A stretch of 64,000 nt of DNA from Nocardia aurea (GTDB taxonomy: Bacteria; Actinomycetota; Actinomycetes; Mycobacteriales; Mycobacteriaceae): assembly GCF_003123685.1 (NCBI RefSeq), contig NZ_QCYJ01000029.1:186001-250000 (forward strand), in the 5' to 3' direction. The position numbers were made by a program, and so were the translations under genes. Under the pieces are notes generated by a model, which searched no databases, was not told the DNA's origin, and saw only the letters and a program-made list of their open reading frames with translations. Of the stretch, positions 53,536 to 63,472 are shown piece by piece (the stretch's first letter is position 1; each line of letters opens with the position of its first letter).

Positions 53536-54411
53536 ATGCGATTCACCTATGCCGAGGCCATGACCGACCCGTCGTACTATGTGCCGCTGGCACAGGCCGC
53601 CGAAGCCGCCGGATACAGCTCGATCACGGTGGCCGACAGCATCGCGTATCCGAAGGAATCCGATTCGACCTACCCCTACACCCCCGACGGCAATCGCGAA
53701 TTCCTCGAGGACAAGCCGTTCGTCGAGGCGTTCGTGCTCTCCGCCGCGATCCTGGCGGCGACGACCACCCTGCGGGTGACGCCCTTCGTCGTGAAATTGC
53801 CGATCCGGCCGCCGGTACTGGTGGCCAAACAGGCCGCCTCGCTCGCGGCGATGAGTAACAACCGGTTCGGATTCGGCGTCGGCATCAGCCCGTGGCCCGA
53901 CGACTTCGAGATCATGGGGGTGCCGTTCGAGAAGCGCGGCGCCAGGATGGACGAGTGCATCGATATCGTGCGCGGGTTGTGCGCGGGCGGCTACTTCGAA
54001 TTCCACGGTGAGTTCTACGACCTGCCGCCGATCAAGATCAACCCGGTCTCGACCGAACCGGTGCCGATCCTCATCGGCGGCCACAGCAAACCCGCGCTGC
54101 GCCGGGCCGCCCAGCGCGGCGACGGCTGGATGCACGCGGGCGGCGATCCGGCCGAGCTGGACCGGCTGCTCGCCGAACTCGACACGCTGCGCGCCGAATA
54201 CGGCACGCGCAAGGATTTCGAAGTGCACGTCATCTCGCTGGACGGATTCACCGTCGACGGCATCAAGCGGCTCGAGGACAAGGGCATCACCGATGTCATC
54301 GTCGGCTTCCGCAACCCCTACACCACCGAACACGACACCGAACCGCTCGACGTCAAGATCAGGAACCTCACCAAGTTCGCCGAACGGGTCATCGCCAAGA
54401 CCGGGAACTGA
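53536..54411 (+). CDS. LLM-class F420-dependent oxidoreductase
   Basis: 291 residues from ATG 53536. The luciferase-like pattern is complete: YVPLAQAAEAAGYSSITVADSIAYP, LAATTTLRVTPFVVKLPIRPPVLVAKQAASLAAMSNNRFGFGVGISPWPDDFEIMGVPFEKRGARMDE and PVPILIGGHSKPALRRAAQRGDGWM. It is expected to use F420. The substrate might be shared with the VOC protein upstream. Only the family is certain. Confidence 0.92.
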   Translation: MRFTYAEAMTDPSYYVPLAQAAEAAGYSSITVADSIAYPKESDSTYPYTPDGNREFLEDKPFVEAFVLSAAILAATTTLRVTPFVVKLPIRPPVLVAKQAASLAAMSNNRFGFGVGISPWPDDFEIMGVPFEKRGARMDECIDIVRGLCAGGYFEFHGEFYDLPPIKINPVSTEPVPILIGGHSKPALRRAAQRGDGWMHAGGDPAELDRLLAELDTLRAEYGTRKDFEVHVISLDGFTVDGIKRLEDKGITDVIVGFRNPYTTEHDTEPLDVKIRNLTKFAERVIAKTGN

Positions 54412-54572
54412 CCCCCGCGAAAGGCCCGGTCGACGTCGATACCGGGACGTGGGATCGACCCGTGCGTACGCTCGGCTACGGCCCGACACGCTGCGTGCGG
54501 GAACCGGGCGGCAGGCCGGGTCGGGTGCGAGGCGGGTCGAACCCGTCGGGTGCTCACGTCCACGGAGGTGTC

Positions 54573-55484
54573 ATGAGTTTGGCGGTGCGGCTCGGTGAGC
54601 TGCTCGGGGGAACGGTACGCGGGATAGCCGACCTCGGCCCCAGCCACGGATGGACGCTGCATCGGGCGATCCTGTCCGACGGTCGCGACGTGTTCGTCAA
54701 ATCCGCGCCCGACCACGCCGAGGTGCTCGCCGCCGAAGCCGCGGGCCTGCGCTGGCTGGCCGAAGCCACGCCGAAGGCCGTGCCGCAGGTACTCGCCGTC
54801 GACGACCACCTGCTGGTACTGCCGTGGCTACCGGAGACCACCCCGACTCCCGCCACCGCCGAACAACTCGGCCGCGACCTCGCTCAGCTGCACGCGAACT
54901 CCCCCGGCATGTTCGGGGCGCCGTGGCCGGGACGCATCGCCGAACTGCCGCTGGACAACACCGAGATCCGCGACGGCGAGGCACCGGCCGCCGTGAACGG
55001 ATCGCCCACGGCGGCGCTCGGCTGGCCGCGGTGGTATGCCGAATACCGCCTCGCCCCCTTCCTACCGGCGGCAGCGAAACACCTCGGGGCCGAGGGCACC
55101 CGCCTGATCGAGCAGGTCATCGACCGCGTCGAGACACTCGCGGGCCCCCCGGAACCGTCCGCGCGCATCCACGGTGACCTCTGGTCGGGAAATCTGCGCT
55201 GGAGCCGCGACCGCGCCCGGCTCATCGACCCCGCGGCCCAAGGCGGGCACCGCGAAACCGACCTCGCCATGCTCGCACTGTTCGGCGCGCCGCAATTACC
55301 CAGAATTCTCGCCGCCTACCAGCAGGTCCGTCCCCTGGCCGAAGGCTGGCGCGACCGAGTGGCCCTGCACCAACTGCACCCGCTGCTCGTACACGTGGTG
55401 CTCTACGGCGCCACCTATCGGGAACAGACCCTCACCGCCGCGAGCGCGGCACTGGCGGCCGGGCACAGTTCCTCGCGGGAGTAG
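54573..55484 (+). CDS. fructosamine-kinase / aminoglycoside-phosphotransferase-like kinase
   Basis: 303 residues from ATG 54573 behind GGAGG. Kinase-like landmarks: VFVKSAP (ATP-binding Lys), LVLPWLPE (hinge), HGDLWSGNLRW (catalytic loop) and LIDPAAQGGHRETDLAML (metal-binding Asp). HGDLWSGN with DPA is typical of fructosamine-3-kinases, which remove glycation adducts. Aminoglycoside kinases have a similar core. The gene is not linked to neighbours. Confidence 0.88.
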   Translation: MSLAVRLGELLGGTVRGIADLGPSHGWTLHRAILSDGRDVFVKSAPDHAEVLAAEAAGLRWLAEATPKAVPQVLAVDDHLLVLPWLPETTPTPATAEQLGRDLAQLHANSPGMFGAPWPGRIAELPLDNTEIRDGEAPAAVNGSPTAALGWPRWYAEYRLAPFLPAAAKHLGAEGTRLIEQVIDRVETLAGPPEPSARIHGDLWSGNLRWSRDRARLIDPAAQGGHRETDLAMLALFGAPQLPRILAAYQQVRPLAEGWRDRVALHQLHPLLVHVVLYGATYREQTLTAASAALAAGHSSSRE

Positions 55485-55610
55485 CGCGCGACGGGTGGCC
55501 GCGTCGGGTGGGAAGAACGATTCGAAGGCCACCTGGCGGCACGATCGCACGCCCTCGTCGCCGAGCGGTAGATCGTCGGTGATCACGCCCGTCCGTGCCG
55601 CCGGGGTTGA

Positions 55611-56435
55611 CTATCGGCCGGACGCCCCCACGTCGAGTCCGGCGACCAGGCGCGTATTCGTCACCCGCAGTTGGTGTTCGGTGGCCTCCTCGAGCACGCG
55701 GGCCCGGTTCTCGTCGATCCGCCCGCACACTCTTCCCCAGTGCAGTGCGACCCGATCGCCGACATCGGCCTCGGTGGCGAGGCGACGCGCGGACGACACC
55801 GCCGCGACCGATCGCGTCTCCGGCGCGGACAGACGCAATCGGGAGTCGTCGAGGAGCAGACGACGGCATTCCACGCTGATCTCGTCGCCACGGCGTGCGC
55901 GCACCACCCCCCAGGTGATCCGGCAGTCGTCGAGGATGCGCAGTGGATGTTCACCGGAGCCGACGCCGAGCAGCCGCGACCACGGGTACACGCCGAAGAC
56001 GTGGAAGCAGTGGTTCGGGGCGGCCTCGCGCGCCAGATCCGGGGTCAGGTGTTTCCAGTAGTGCCCGGCGGCGGGACCGAGCACCGCGAGCAGTTCGTGG
56101 GCGAACGCCTCGCGGTCGAGATCGGCGCCGAGCCCGCCGCCGAGCCAGTACGACTCGACCAGGCGGCGATCGAGCGGATCGGCGATGCCCGTCATACGCG
56201 CCATCACCCGCAGGTACGGCCACGCGCCGGAGAATCGGCGGGCGGCCGCGCGGACCTGCGCGGCGGTGCCCTCCCGTAGCGCGGTCGCGTCCGGTGGGCC
56301 GCAGTAGCCGAGATCGTTCGGCGCGTAGGCGAATCGGGCGAACACGTCCGCGCCGCTGCCTGCCACGACCTCCGGCGCCGAAGCGTCGTTCGTCGGGCGG
56401 CCATCGGCCCGCGCGTCCGCTCGACCGCCGATCAT
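55611..56435 (-). CDS. DUF6390-family protein, hydrogenase-operon associated
   Basis: 274 residues. FARFAYAPNDLGYCGPPDA, then RRLVESYWLGGGLGADLDREAF, GPAAGHYWKHLTPDLAREAAPNHCFHVFGVYPWSRLL and DDCRITWGVV are characteristic. The family is typically encoded with hyp genes in actinobacteria. It starts 16 bp after the hypE stop and is probably the last gene of this operon. A role in hydrogenase biogenesis is likely but untested. Confidence 0.78.
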   Translation of the reverse strand: MIGGRADARADGRPTNDASAPEVVAGSGADVFARFAYAPNDLGYCGPPDATALREGTAAQVRAAARRFSGAWPYLRVMARMTGIADPLDRRLVESYWLGGGLGADLDREAFAHELLAVLGPAAGHYWKHLTPDLAREAAPNHCFHVFGVYPWSRLLGVGSGEHPLRILDDCRITWGVVRARRGDEISVECRRLLLDDSRLRLSAPETRSVAAVSSARRLATEADVGDRVALHWGRVCGRIDENRARVLEEATEHQLRVTNTRLVAGLDVGASGR

Positions 56436-56451
56436 GACCCAGGGCTCGCTC

Positions 56452-57537
56452 TCAGCAGATCCGCGGCAATTGCTCGCCCGCGGGCAGATCCACCACCCGG
56501 GTGCCGCCGAGGGCGGTGCGCGCGACCACCATGCCCGGATGCTCGGCCACGCAGACGCCGATGATCTCGGCTTTCGCGCCGAGGGGGTGTGCGCGCATGG
56601 CGGCGAGGACGCTGTCCGCGTCCTCGGGGGCGACGAAGGCGATCAGTTTGCCCTCGTTGGCCACGTACATGGGGTCCAGGCCGAGCAGGCCGCAGGCGTC
56701 GCGGACCGCGGCGGGCACCGGCAGCTTGCGTTCGGTCAGCGATACACCGACCTTCGCGACCCCCGCGATCTCGTTGAGGGTCGCCGCGACTCCTCCCCTG
56801 GTCGGATCGCGCAGGACGTGGATATCGGCGCCGGTCGCCAGCATCGCGGCGACCAGGCCGTGCAGCGGTGCGGTGTCACTGCACACGGTCGTACCGAATT
56901 CCAGACCTTCCCGGCAGCTCATCACCGCGATGCCGTGCACGCCGATATCGCCGCTGACCAGGACGACGTCACCGGGGCGTGCCCGTTGCGGCCGGATATC
57001 GACGCCGTCGTCGATCACGCCGATACCCGCGGTGTTGATGAAGATGCCGTCGCCGTGTCCGGCGTCGACCACTTTGGTGTCGCCGGTGACCAGTGTGACC
57101 TCGGCGGCCAGCGCGGCCGTGCCGACGGCCTCGGCGACGTGCGCGATCTCGGCGAGTGCGGTCCCCTCCTCGAGAATGAACGCCGTCGAGAGGACCATCG
57201 GCCGCGCGCCGGACATGGCCAGGTCGTTGACCGTCCCGTTGACCGCGAGATCACCGATCGAGCCGCCGGGGAACACCAGCGGTTTGACCACGAAGGAGTC
57301 GGTGGAGAACGCCAGGCGCGCCCCGCCGATCGTGACGACCGCCGAATCGCCGAGACCGGCGTCGGCGGCCGCGCCGAAGGCGGGCAGGAACAGATGCTCG
57401 ATGAGTTCACCGGACATCGCGCCGCCGCCGCCGTGGCCCATCACGATGGTGGGCGAATCACGCAGCGGCATCGGGCAGACCCATCCGTTCATGTCGACGG
57501 CGGGTTCCCCGGCGCCCCCCGTCGGCTCCCTACGCAT
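56452..57537 (-). CDS. hypE: hydrogenase expression/formation protein HypE
   Basis: 361 residues. The C-terminus ends PRIC, the invariant cysteine tail that HypF carbamoylates and HypE dehydrates to a cyano group. [45 protein letters not shown] and [15 protein letters not shown] are typical AIR-synthase-fold motifs. It overlaps hypD by 8 bases. It acts with HypF, HypC and HypD to build Fe(CN)2CO. Confidence 0.97.
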   Translation of the reverse strand: MRREPTGGAGEPAVDMNGWVCPMPLRDSPTIVMGHGGGGAMSGELIEHLFLPAFGAAADAGLGDSAVVTIGGARLAFSTDSFVVKPLVFPGGSIGDLAVNGTVNDLAMSGARPMVLSTAFILEEGTALAEIAHVAEAVGTAALAAEVTLVTGDTKVVDAGHGDGIFINTAGIGVIDDGVDIRPQRARPGDVVLVSGDIGVHGIAVMSCREGLEFGTTVCSDTAPLHGLVAAMLATGADIHVLRDPTRGGVAATLNEIAGVAKVGVSLTERKLPVPAAVRDACGLLGLDPMYVANEGKLIAFVAPEDADSVLAAMRAHPLGAKAEIIGVCVAEHPGMVVARTALGGTRVVDLPAGEQLPRIC

Positions 57538-58642
57538 GCGCCACCTCCGCCGGGAGGTCGAGTCGGCGGTAGAGGTAGTACGCCGCGCAGGCGCCCTCGG
57601 AGGAGACCATGGTGGCGCCCAGCGGATTTCGCGGTGTGCACTGCTTGCCGAAGGCGGCGCACTCGTGCGGTTTGATCAATCCTTGCAACACTTCGCCGGA
57701 GCGGCAGATCGCCGATTCCTCGGTCCGCAGATCATCGACGGAGAACCGCTGTTCGGCGTCGTAGTGCCGGTAGCGCGGGGACAGTCGCCAGCCGCTGCGC
57801 GGGATGACGCCGATCCCGCGCCAGGCGCGGTCGGTGACCTCGAAGATGTCGGCGAGCATGGTCTTGGCGGCCGGATTGCCCTCGGCGCGCACCGCGCGTG
57901 GATAGGCGTTCTCCACCTCGTGCCTGCCCTGTTCGAGTTGGACCACGGTGCGGCGGATGCCCTCCAGGATGTCGAGCGGTTCGAATCCGGTCACCACCAT
58001 CGGCACCCGGTACTTCTCCGCCAACGGTGGATATTCGGCGGTGCCCATCACGCTGCACACATGTCCGGCGGCCAGGAAGGCCTGGACGCGACAGGTCGGC
58101 GATTCCATGATCGCGGCGATGGCCGGGGGCACCAGCACGTGGGAGACCAGCAGCGAGAAGTTCTCGATGCCCAGTTTCTTCGCCTGGTAGACCGTCATCG
58201 CGTTGGCGGGCGCGGTGGTCTCGAATCCGATGCCGAAGAACACCACCTGTCGGTCGGGGTTCTCCTTGGCGACGGTGAGCGCGTCCAGCGGCGAGTAGAC
58301 GACGCGGACGTCACCGCCTTCGCTCTTGACCCGGAACAGGTCGCGTTCACTGCCCGGGACGCGGAGCATATCGCCGAAGGAGCAGAAGATCACCCCGGGC
58401 GTCGCGGCGATCTCGAGCGCTTTGTCGATCACTTCGAGCGGGGTGACACACACCGGGCATCCCGGTCCGTGGATCATCTCGATCTCATCGGGCAGCAGCT
58501 GGTCGATGCCGTGGCGGATGATCGAATGGGTCTGTCCGCCACAGACTTCCATGATCGCCCAGCGACGGTTGGTCGCCGCGTGGATCTGGTCCAGCAGATT
58601 CTTCGCCAGCTCCGGATCACTGAATTCGTCGAGATACTTCAT
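57530..58642 (-). CDS. hypD: hydrogenase formation protein HypD
   Basis: 370 residues. The signature cysteines are visible: [20 protein letters not shown], and the C-terminal [25 protein letters not shown] with its cluster-binding cysteines, then [12 protein letters not shown]. HypD carries a 4Fe-4S cluster and the thiol pair that hold the Fe(CN)2CO unit with HypC. It is translationally coupled to hypC (ATGA) and overlaps hypE. Confidence 0.97.
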   Translation of the reverse strand: MKYLDEFSDPELAKNLLDQIHAATNRRWAIMEVCGGQTHSIIRHGIDQLLPDEIEMIHGPGCPVCVTPLEVIDKALEIAATPGVIFCSFGDMLRVPGSERDLFRVKSEGGDVRVVYSPLDALTVAKENPDRQVVFFGIGFETTAPANAMTVYQAKKLGIENFSLLVSHVLVPPAIAAIMESPTCRVQAFLAAGHVCSVMGTAEYPPLAEKYRVPMVVTGFEPLDILEGIRRTVVQLEQGRHEVENAYPRAVRAEGNPAAKTMLADIFEVTDRAWRGIGVIPRSGWRLSPRYRHYDAEQRFSVDDLRTEESAICRSGEVLQGLIKPHECAAFGKQCTPRNPLGATMVSSEGACAAYYLYRRLDLPAEVAHA

Positions 58643-58968
58643 GACGTCACCTCCGGGTCGTCGTCACGGGATTCCGAATCGGTGGGATCGGGTAGTCCGG
58701 CCTGTCTGGCGGCGAGGGCGAACCCGTCGCCGAATTCCTCGTTCAGCACACCGAGATGTTCGAATTCGGCCAGGGTGCGCAGCGCGGACTCCTCGTCCAA
58801 CCGTTGGATGGCGAACCCGACGTGGACCACCACGTAGTCACCGACGACCGCGTCGGGAATGTATTCCAGGCACACATCCTTGTGCACGCCGCCGAAGTCG
58901 ACGGTCGACATCAGCGTGCCGTCACGTTCTCGCAGGCTGAGCACTTTCCCCGGAACTGCCAGGCACAT
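58639..58968 (-). CDS. hypC: HypC/HupF-family chaperone, long form
   Basis: 109 residues from ATG 58968 behind GGAAGGAGG. The start MCLAVPGKV has the essential Cys2. [34 protein letters not shown] is the conserved core. A longer acidic tail (about 30 residues) distinguishes it from the second HypC at 61255. The HypD partner is encoded next. The operon has two HypC types, so one may serve a different step or large subunit. Confidence 0.96.
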   Translation of the reverse strand: MCLAVPGKVLSLRERDGTLMSTVDFGGVHKDVCLEYIPDAVVGDYVVVHVGFAIQRLDEESALRTLAEFEHLGVLNEEFGDGFALAARQAGLPDPTDSESRDDDPEVTS

Positions 58969-58984
58969 CGTTGCCTCCTTCCGC

Positions 58985-61258
58985 TCAGCCCGCGTTACCC
59001 GCGAGCAGTTGACCGAACGAGAGACCGCCGTCGTTGGGCGGCAGCCTCCGATGGGTGATGACGTGAAACCCATGGTCGCGCAGCAGTTTTCTCGCCGTCG
59101 ACAGCAGCAGCGCGTTCTGGAACACCCCGCCGGTCAGCGCGACGGCGGTGGTCTCGGCGGCGAATTCGGCCGCCAGCTCGAGGATCAATCCGGCCACGGC
59201 GGCATGGAAGCGCGCACCGATCACGCCCGCGGGGACGCCGCTGAGCGCGTCGGCCACGACGTCGCCGATCACCGGGGCCGGGTCGATCGCGACGGGGTCG
59301 GTCGAGTGATCGATGGTGAAGCGATACCGGCGCGCGCCGGGGTCGACCCCGCGCGAGCGTCCCTCGAGTTCGATCGCCGCCTGTGCCTCGTAGTCGACGC
59401 GGTGGCGTACCCCGGCCAGCGAGGACACCGCGTCGAACAGCCTGCCCATACTCGAGGTCGGGACGCAGCCGAGTCCGGTGCCGAATTGGTGGGACAGGAT
59501 CGCGCGTTCGTCGGCGGGGCAGGCGAGTACCGAGGGAATCGGTTCGGCCCAGTCCAGTCCGGCGGCCCACAGGTGGGCGAGCGCCATCCGGTAGGGGCGG
59601 TGCACGCTCGCGTCGCCACCGGCGAGCGGCACGTATTTCAGGTGGGCCAGCCGCCGATAGCCCTTGTATCCGGCCGCGAGCACCTCACCGCCCCAGATGG
59701 CGGCGTCGGGCCCGAATCCGGTGCCGTCGAAGGCGATTCCGAGCACGGTGTCCTCGGCTCCGAGGCCGTGTTCGCCCATGACGGCGGCGATATGGGCGTG
59801 GTGGTGCTGCACGGTGCGCACCGGTCGGGCGCCCGCGTGTTCGTGTGCCCACCGGGTGGAGCGGTAGCGCGGGTGCGCGTCGGCGATCAGATGCCGCGGT
59901 CGCACGCCGGTCAGCGCGCACAGGTGCGCGGTGGCGTCGTCGAAGGCGCGCAGGGTCGCGAGGTCGTCCATATCGCCGATGTGCTGACTGAGCCAGGCGT
60001 AGCGGCCGTCGCCGACCGCGCCGGTGTTCTTCAGGTCGGCGCCGACGGCCAGGGTCGGTGGAACCGGCGTCGGCAGGGTCAGCGGCAGCGGGGCGTAGCC
60101 GCGGGAGCGACGGACCGGCAGTTCCTCGCCGTCGACGAGTCGGACCACCGAATCGTCGCACGGCACGAGAATCCGCCGGTCGTGCGACAGCCAGGCGTCG
60201 GCGAGTCCGGCGAGTCCGGTGCGCGCGTCGCGGTCGTCGTAGCAGATCGGTTCGCCGCCACGATTGCCCGAGGTCATGACCAGGTGCTGGGGGCCCGGTT
60301 CGTCGCCGGGCAGTCCGAACAGCAGCAGGTGCAGCGGTGTGTAGGCCAGCAGCACCCCGAGATCGGGTATGCCCGGTGCCACGGTTTCCGCCAGGCTCAT
60401 GTGGCCGCCGCCGAGCAGTACGATCGGGCGTTGCGGACCCGTGAGCAGGGTCGCGGCGCGGTCGTCGATGTCGGCGACGGCGCGGGCGCGCTCGAGGTCG
60501 GGCACCATCACCGCGAACGGTTTGTCGCCGCGGCGTTTGCGGTGACGCAGGCGGGCCACCGCGGCCTCGTCGGTCGCGTCGCAGGCCAGGTGATAGCCGC
60601 CGATACCCTTGACGGCGAGGATTCCGCCGTCGCGCAACAGGTTTCGCGCGGCGGTGAGCGGGTCACCCGGACCGGGGCCGTGGTAGCTCAGGTGTGGGCC
60701 ACAGTCGGGGCAGGCGATGGGCTGGGCGTGGAACCGGCGGTCGGCGGGGTCGTGGTATTCGGTCGCGCAGCGCGGGCACATCGCGAAGTCGGCCATGGAA
60801 GTCCGGGCCCGGTCGTAGGGCAGGCTCGCGATGATGGTGAACCGGGGCCCGCAGTTGATGCAGGTGATGAACGGGTGGCGGTAGCGCCGATCGGCCGGGT
60901 CGCGCAGTTCGGCGACGCAGTCCGCGCAGATCGCCACGTCCGGCGAGGCCAGGGTGCGGCCACCGTCGTGCCGGGTGGTGTCGGCGATGTGGAAGCCGGT
61001 GCCGCCGCGCACCGCGACGCTGTGCTCCTCGACGGATTCGACGACCGCGAGCGGCGGTGGCCGTTCCCGCAGCCGACGCGAGAAGGCCTCGACCGCGGCG
61101 GGAGCGCCCTCGACCTCGACGACCACTCCCGAACTGTCGTTGTACACCCGCCCGGCCAGGGCGAACTCGGCCGCGGTGGTGTAGACGAAGGGCCGGAATC
61201 CCACGCCCTGCACCACGCCGCGGACCAGCAGTCGCCTGCGCAGGCGCGCCGCTGTCAC
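58985..61258 (-). CDS. hypF: carbamoyltransferase HypF
   Basis: 757 residues. An acylphosphatase domain (about 1-95, GVVQGVGFRPFVY) is followed by two C4 zinc fingers (Cys111, 114, 133, 136 and Cys161, 164, 183, 186). A YrdC-like domain runs about 200-390 and a Kae1-like carbamoyltransferase domain to the C-terminus (HHHAHIAAVMGEHGL; ALTGGVFQN). It makes the carbamoyl group for HypE. It starts with GTG and overlaps the second hypC. Confidence 0.97.
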   Translation of the reverse strand: MTAARLRRRLLVRGVVQGVGFRPFVYTTAAEFALAGRVYNDSSGVVVEVEGAPAAVEAFSRRLRERPPPLAVVESVEEHSVAVRGGTGFHIADTTRHDGGRTLASPDVAICADCVAELRDPADRRYRHPFITCINCGPRFTIIASLPYDRARTSMADFAMCPRCATEYHDPADRRFHAQPIACPDCGPHLSYHGPGPGDPLTAARNLLRDGGILAVKGIGGYHLACDATDEAAVARLRHRKRRGDKPFAVMVPDLERARAVADIDDRAATLLTGPQRPIVLLGGGHMSLAETVAPGIPDLGVLLAYTPLHLLLFGLPGDEPGPQHLVMTSGNRGGEPICYDDRDARTGLAGLADAWLSHDRRILVPCDDSVVRLVDGEELPVRRSRGYAPLPLTLPTPVPPTLAVGADLKNTGAVGDGRYAWLSQHIGDMDDLATLRAFDDATAHLCALTGVRPRHLIADAHPRYRSTRWAHEHAGARPVRTVQHHHAHIAAVMGEHGLGAEDTVLGIAFDGTGFGPDAAIWGGEVLAAGYKGYRRLAHLKYVPLAGGDASVHRPYRMALAHLWAAGLDWAEPIPSVLACPADERAILSHQFGTGLGCVPTSSMGRLFDAVSSLAGVRHRVDYEAQAAIELEGRSRGVDPGARRYRFTIDHSTDPVAIDPAPVIGDVVADALSGVPAGVIGARFHAAVAGLILELAAEFAAETTAVALTGGVFQNALLLSTARKLLRDHGFHVITHRRLPPNDGGLSFGQLLAGNAG

Positions 61259-61497
61259 GGCCGCTCTCCTCGTCCGAGCAGCCGGAGCCCGTCCATCGCC
61301 TCGGCCGCGCCCGCCTCGTCGGTCTTCTCCACCGCGAAACCCATGTGGATGATCACCCAGTCGCCCGGTCGGGCCGGATCGTCCTCCAGCAGACCGATAT
61401 TGACCTTGCGGCGCTCACCGGAGACGTCGACGAGGCCGATCTGTCCGTGGTAGCCGTCGGGGATATCCACGACCCGGCCGGGAATGCCGAGGCACAT
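61255..61497 (-). CDS. hypC: HypC/HupF-family chaperone, short form
   Basis: 80 residues: MCLGIPGRVVDIPDGYHGQIGLVDVSGERRKVNIGLLEDDPARPGDWVIIHMGFAVEKTDEAGA. Cys2 is present. Its stop overlaps the hypF GTG start (GTGA), and its start lies 2 bases after the protease stop. It is the second HypC-type protein in the operon and differs markedly from the long form. Confidence 0.95.
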   Translation of the reverse strand: MCLGIPGRVVDIPDGYHGQIGLVDVSGERRKVNIGLLEDDPARPGDWVIIHMGFAVEKTDEAGAAEAMDGLRLLGRGERP

Positions 61498-61499
61498 GC

Positions 61500-61991
61500 T
61501 CACGCCTCCGGTCGGGTCGTGAGCGGTTGCGCCGCGATGAGGTCGGTGAGCACCTCGCCCACCGCGTCGAGGGCGGGTGTCACCGCGGCGGCGACGGGTT
61601 CGGACAGTCCGATACCCTCGGCCACCGTGGCGATCCGGCAGCCGACGACGATCGTCGGAGGCAACGTGCCCCCCAGTGCGCGGACTCCGGCGAACACCGC
61701 GGCCGGATCCATCGCGTGCGCGTCGAGCCCCGTCGGACCGGTGGTGTCGGGATCGGCGGCGAACACCTCCAGCCGTCCCGGCTGATCGCGTCGCGGGAGC
61801 GCGTCGACGAGTACCAGTGCCTGCCACGGATCGAGCAGGTCGTAGGCCAGGTGCATACCTCGGATGCCGTAGTCGACGACGCGCACGGCTTCGTCCGGAT
61901 GGTGCGGCAGTCGCCGCACCACTTCCGGTCCGAATCCGTCGTCGCCGAGGAAGATGTTGCCGATCCCGGCGACGAGTATCCGCGCCGCCAT
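61500..61991 (-). CDS. [NiFe]-hydrogenase maturation protease (HycI/HoxM type)
   Basis: 163 residues. The start MAARILVAGIGNIFLGDDGFGPEVVRRL has the nickel-sensing Asp/Glu region, and DYGIRGMHLAYDLL is the second conserved segment. The enzyme trims the large-subunit C-terminus after Ni insertion, so a cleavable large subunit should be encoded nearby, beyond the right edge. It sits between the small membrane peptide gene and the short hypC. Confidence 0.95.
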   Translation of the reverse strand: MAARILVAGIGNIFLGDDGFGPEVVRRLPHHPDEAVRVVDYGIRGMHLAYDLLDPWQALVLVDALPRRDQPGRLEVFAADPDTTGPTGLDAHAMDPAAVFAGVRALGGTLPPTIVVGCRIATVAEGIGLSEPVAAAVTPALDAVGEVLTDLIAAQPLTTRPEA

Positions 61992-61992
61992 C

Positions 61993-62112
61993 TCACATCC
62001 GGCGTATCTTCATGTACCGCTTGACATCCGGTATCGAACGCACGCCGAGCAGCACGCCGAATACCGCTCCGGCGGCGACCAGGGCGAGCGCGATGACTCC
62101 CACCGTCTCCAT
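61993..62112 (-). CDS. 39-residue membrane peptide (DUF6893-like)
   Basis: METVGVIALALVAAGAVFGV at the start is a single TM helix, and the C-terminus is basic (KRYMKIRRM). The ATG at 62112 has an AAAGGTAGG box. It lies 7 bp after the preceding gene and immediately before the protease gene (1 bp). Peptides like this recur in actinobacterial hydrogenase operons. A membrane anchor or assembly helper is possible; no function is known. Confidence 0.85.
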   Translation of the reverse strand: METVGVIALALVAAGAVFGVLLGVRSIPDVKRYMKIRRM

Positions 62113-62119
62113 GACGGAC

Positions 62120-63472
62120 CTACCTTTCCTCTGTCGGGCCGTCGAGCGGCTCGATCTCGTCGGGCGCGAAGTAGAGATAGCGGCCGTACCATTCGTGCAG
62201 TTCGGCGGCGGGGTCGTCCTCGACGACCACGCCGATATGGGCGTCACCGTCGACGTCCTCGTGCACCGTCACCACCCGTGCGGCCCGGCCGTCGTAGAAC
62301 AGGTCGTGCGCGTCGGCGCGTCGCGACGGACGCAGCCGCACCCGGCTGCCCTTGCGCACCATGACCCCGGCCACGACCACCGCGTCGGATTCGGGCCGCA
62401 CGGCGGTGTCGGCGAGCGGATCCCACCAGTCCACGCCCGGCGGGATCTCGGGCACCAGGCCCGGCGGTCGCGGCAGGTGCGGGTCGCGCAGGACGCCGTG
62501 CAGTCGCGCCATGGCGTCGGGGGTCATCGCGTCGCAGCGGTCGATGACGGCGGCGGCGTGCGGATCGGTCGCGCGGGCCTGGGCCTTCTCCTCGTCGGTC
62601 ATCGTCATCACGCGCAGGGTCAGGATCTCGTCGATCTCGGTCGAATCGAACAGCGGCCCCTCGCTCTGTTCGGCGATCTCGGGGTGGTCGTAGAGGATGA
62701 TCGGTGAGAAAAGCATCAGCCGGTGTTCGCCCGGCGGTCCGGCGAGCACCGGGAAACATCGGTGCCGAGCGCACTCCGCCGCGGCCCGCTGGGCGTGCGG
62801 TGGGGGTTCGAGCAGCGAGTGGAATCGGCCGTCGGCGACTTCGGCGATGATGTGCGCGCCGATCATGGATCGGGCGATGGCGTCGTCGCGGTCGGAGGCG
62901 GGCGCGCCGGTATTGGCGAGCGCGAGGTTCGCGCGCAGGAGTCCGTCGACGGGTTCGACCGACAGTGTCAGTTCGCCGGTCAACGCACACCTGGTGCGCA
63001 CCACCTGTCCCGCCGGGGTGCCGTCGGTGTGGGTGAGCGGTTCGGTGTCGACGCCGCCGGGGATGTCGAACGGTGTCGTCGTCGCGGTCAGCGGCACCGG
63101 GCCGATGACGACCTCGCGTTCGACGGCCTCGTCCCAGCTGATCCAGCTCTGCTCGCCTACCGTCAGTTCCGGTACCGGGTTCGCGTCGGCGTCCCGCACC
63201 TGCCGCCGCTGCAATTGCAGGAACCGGACGGTCAGGGTGAGCGTGGCGTCGGCGCTCGCCTCGAGCGGGCATTGCGCGCCGAGCCCGGCGTCCTCCCCGA
63301 ATCCGGCGTCGGCGGCGCCCGGCGGTCCGAGTACACCGAACTGCCAGCGCGACTGGTTCTTGCGCGAGTTCGCGCGGTAGGGGTAGAGCAGATAGCCCTC
63401 GTACAGCACCGCGTCGGCCACCGCGCGAGCCCTGGCCCGCGCCGCCGCCGTCTCCGCGAGTTCGCGCGTCAC
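62120..63472 (-). CDS. hydrogenase-operon protein of unknown function, 450 residues
   Basis: The start is GTG 63472 overlapping the upstream stop (GTGA). VADAVLYEGYLLYPYRANSRKNQSRWQFGVLGP at the N-terminus and GSRVRLRPSRRADAHDLFYDGRAARVVTVHEDVDGDAHIGVVVEDDPAAELHEWYGRYLYFAPDEIEPL at the C-terminus suggest a beta-rich protein. It is regularly found in the actinobacterial group of [NiFe]-hydrogenase operons. No catalytic motif is visible. It may help large-subunit assembly. Confidence 0.85.
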   Translation of the reverse strand: MTRELAETAAARARARAVADAVLYEGYLLYPYRANSRKNQSRWQFGVLGPPGAADAGFGEDAGLGAQCPLEASADATLTLTVRFLQLQRRQVRDADANPVPELTVGEQSWISWDEAVEREVVIGPVPLTATTTPFDIPGGVDTEPLTHTDGTPAGQVVRTRCALTGELTLSVEPVDGLLRANLALANTGAPASDRDDAIARSMIGAHIIAEVADGRFHSLLEPPPHAQRAAAECARHRCFPVLAGPPGEHRLMLFSPIILYDHPEIAEQSEGPLFDSTEIDEILTLRVMTMTDEEKAQARATDPHAAAVIDRCDAMTPDAMARLHGVLRDPHLPRPPGLVPEIPPGVDWWDPLADTAVRPESDAVVVAGVMVRKGSRVRLRPSRRADAHDLFYDGRAARVVTVHEDVDGDAHIGVVVEDDPAAELHEWYGRYLYFAPDEIEPLDGPTEER

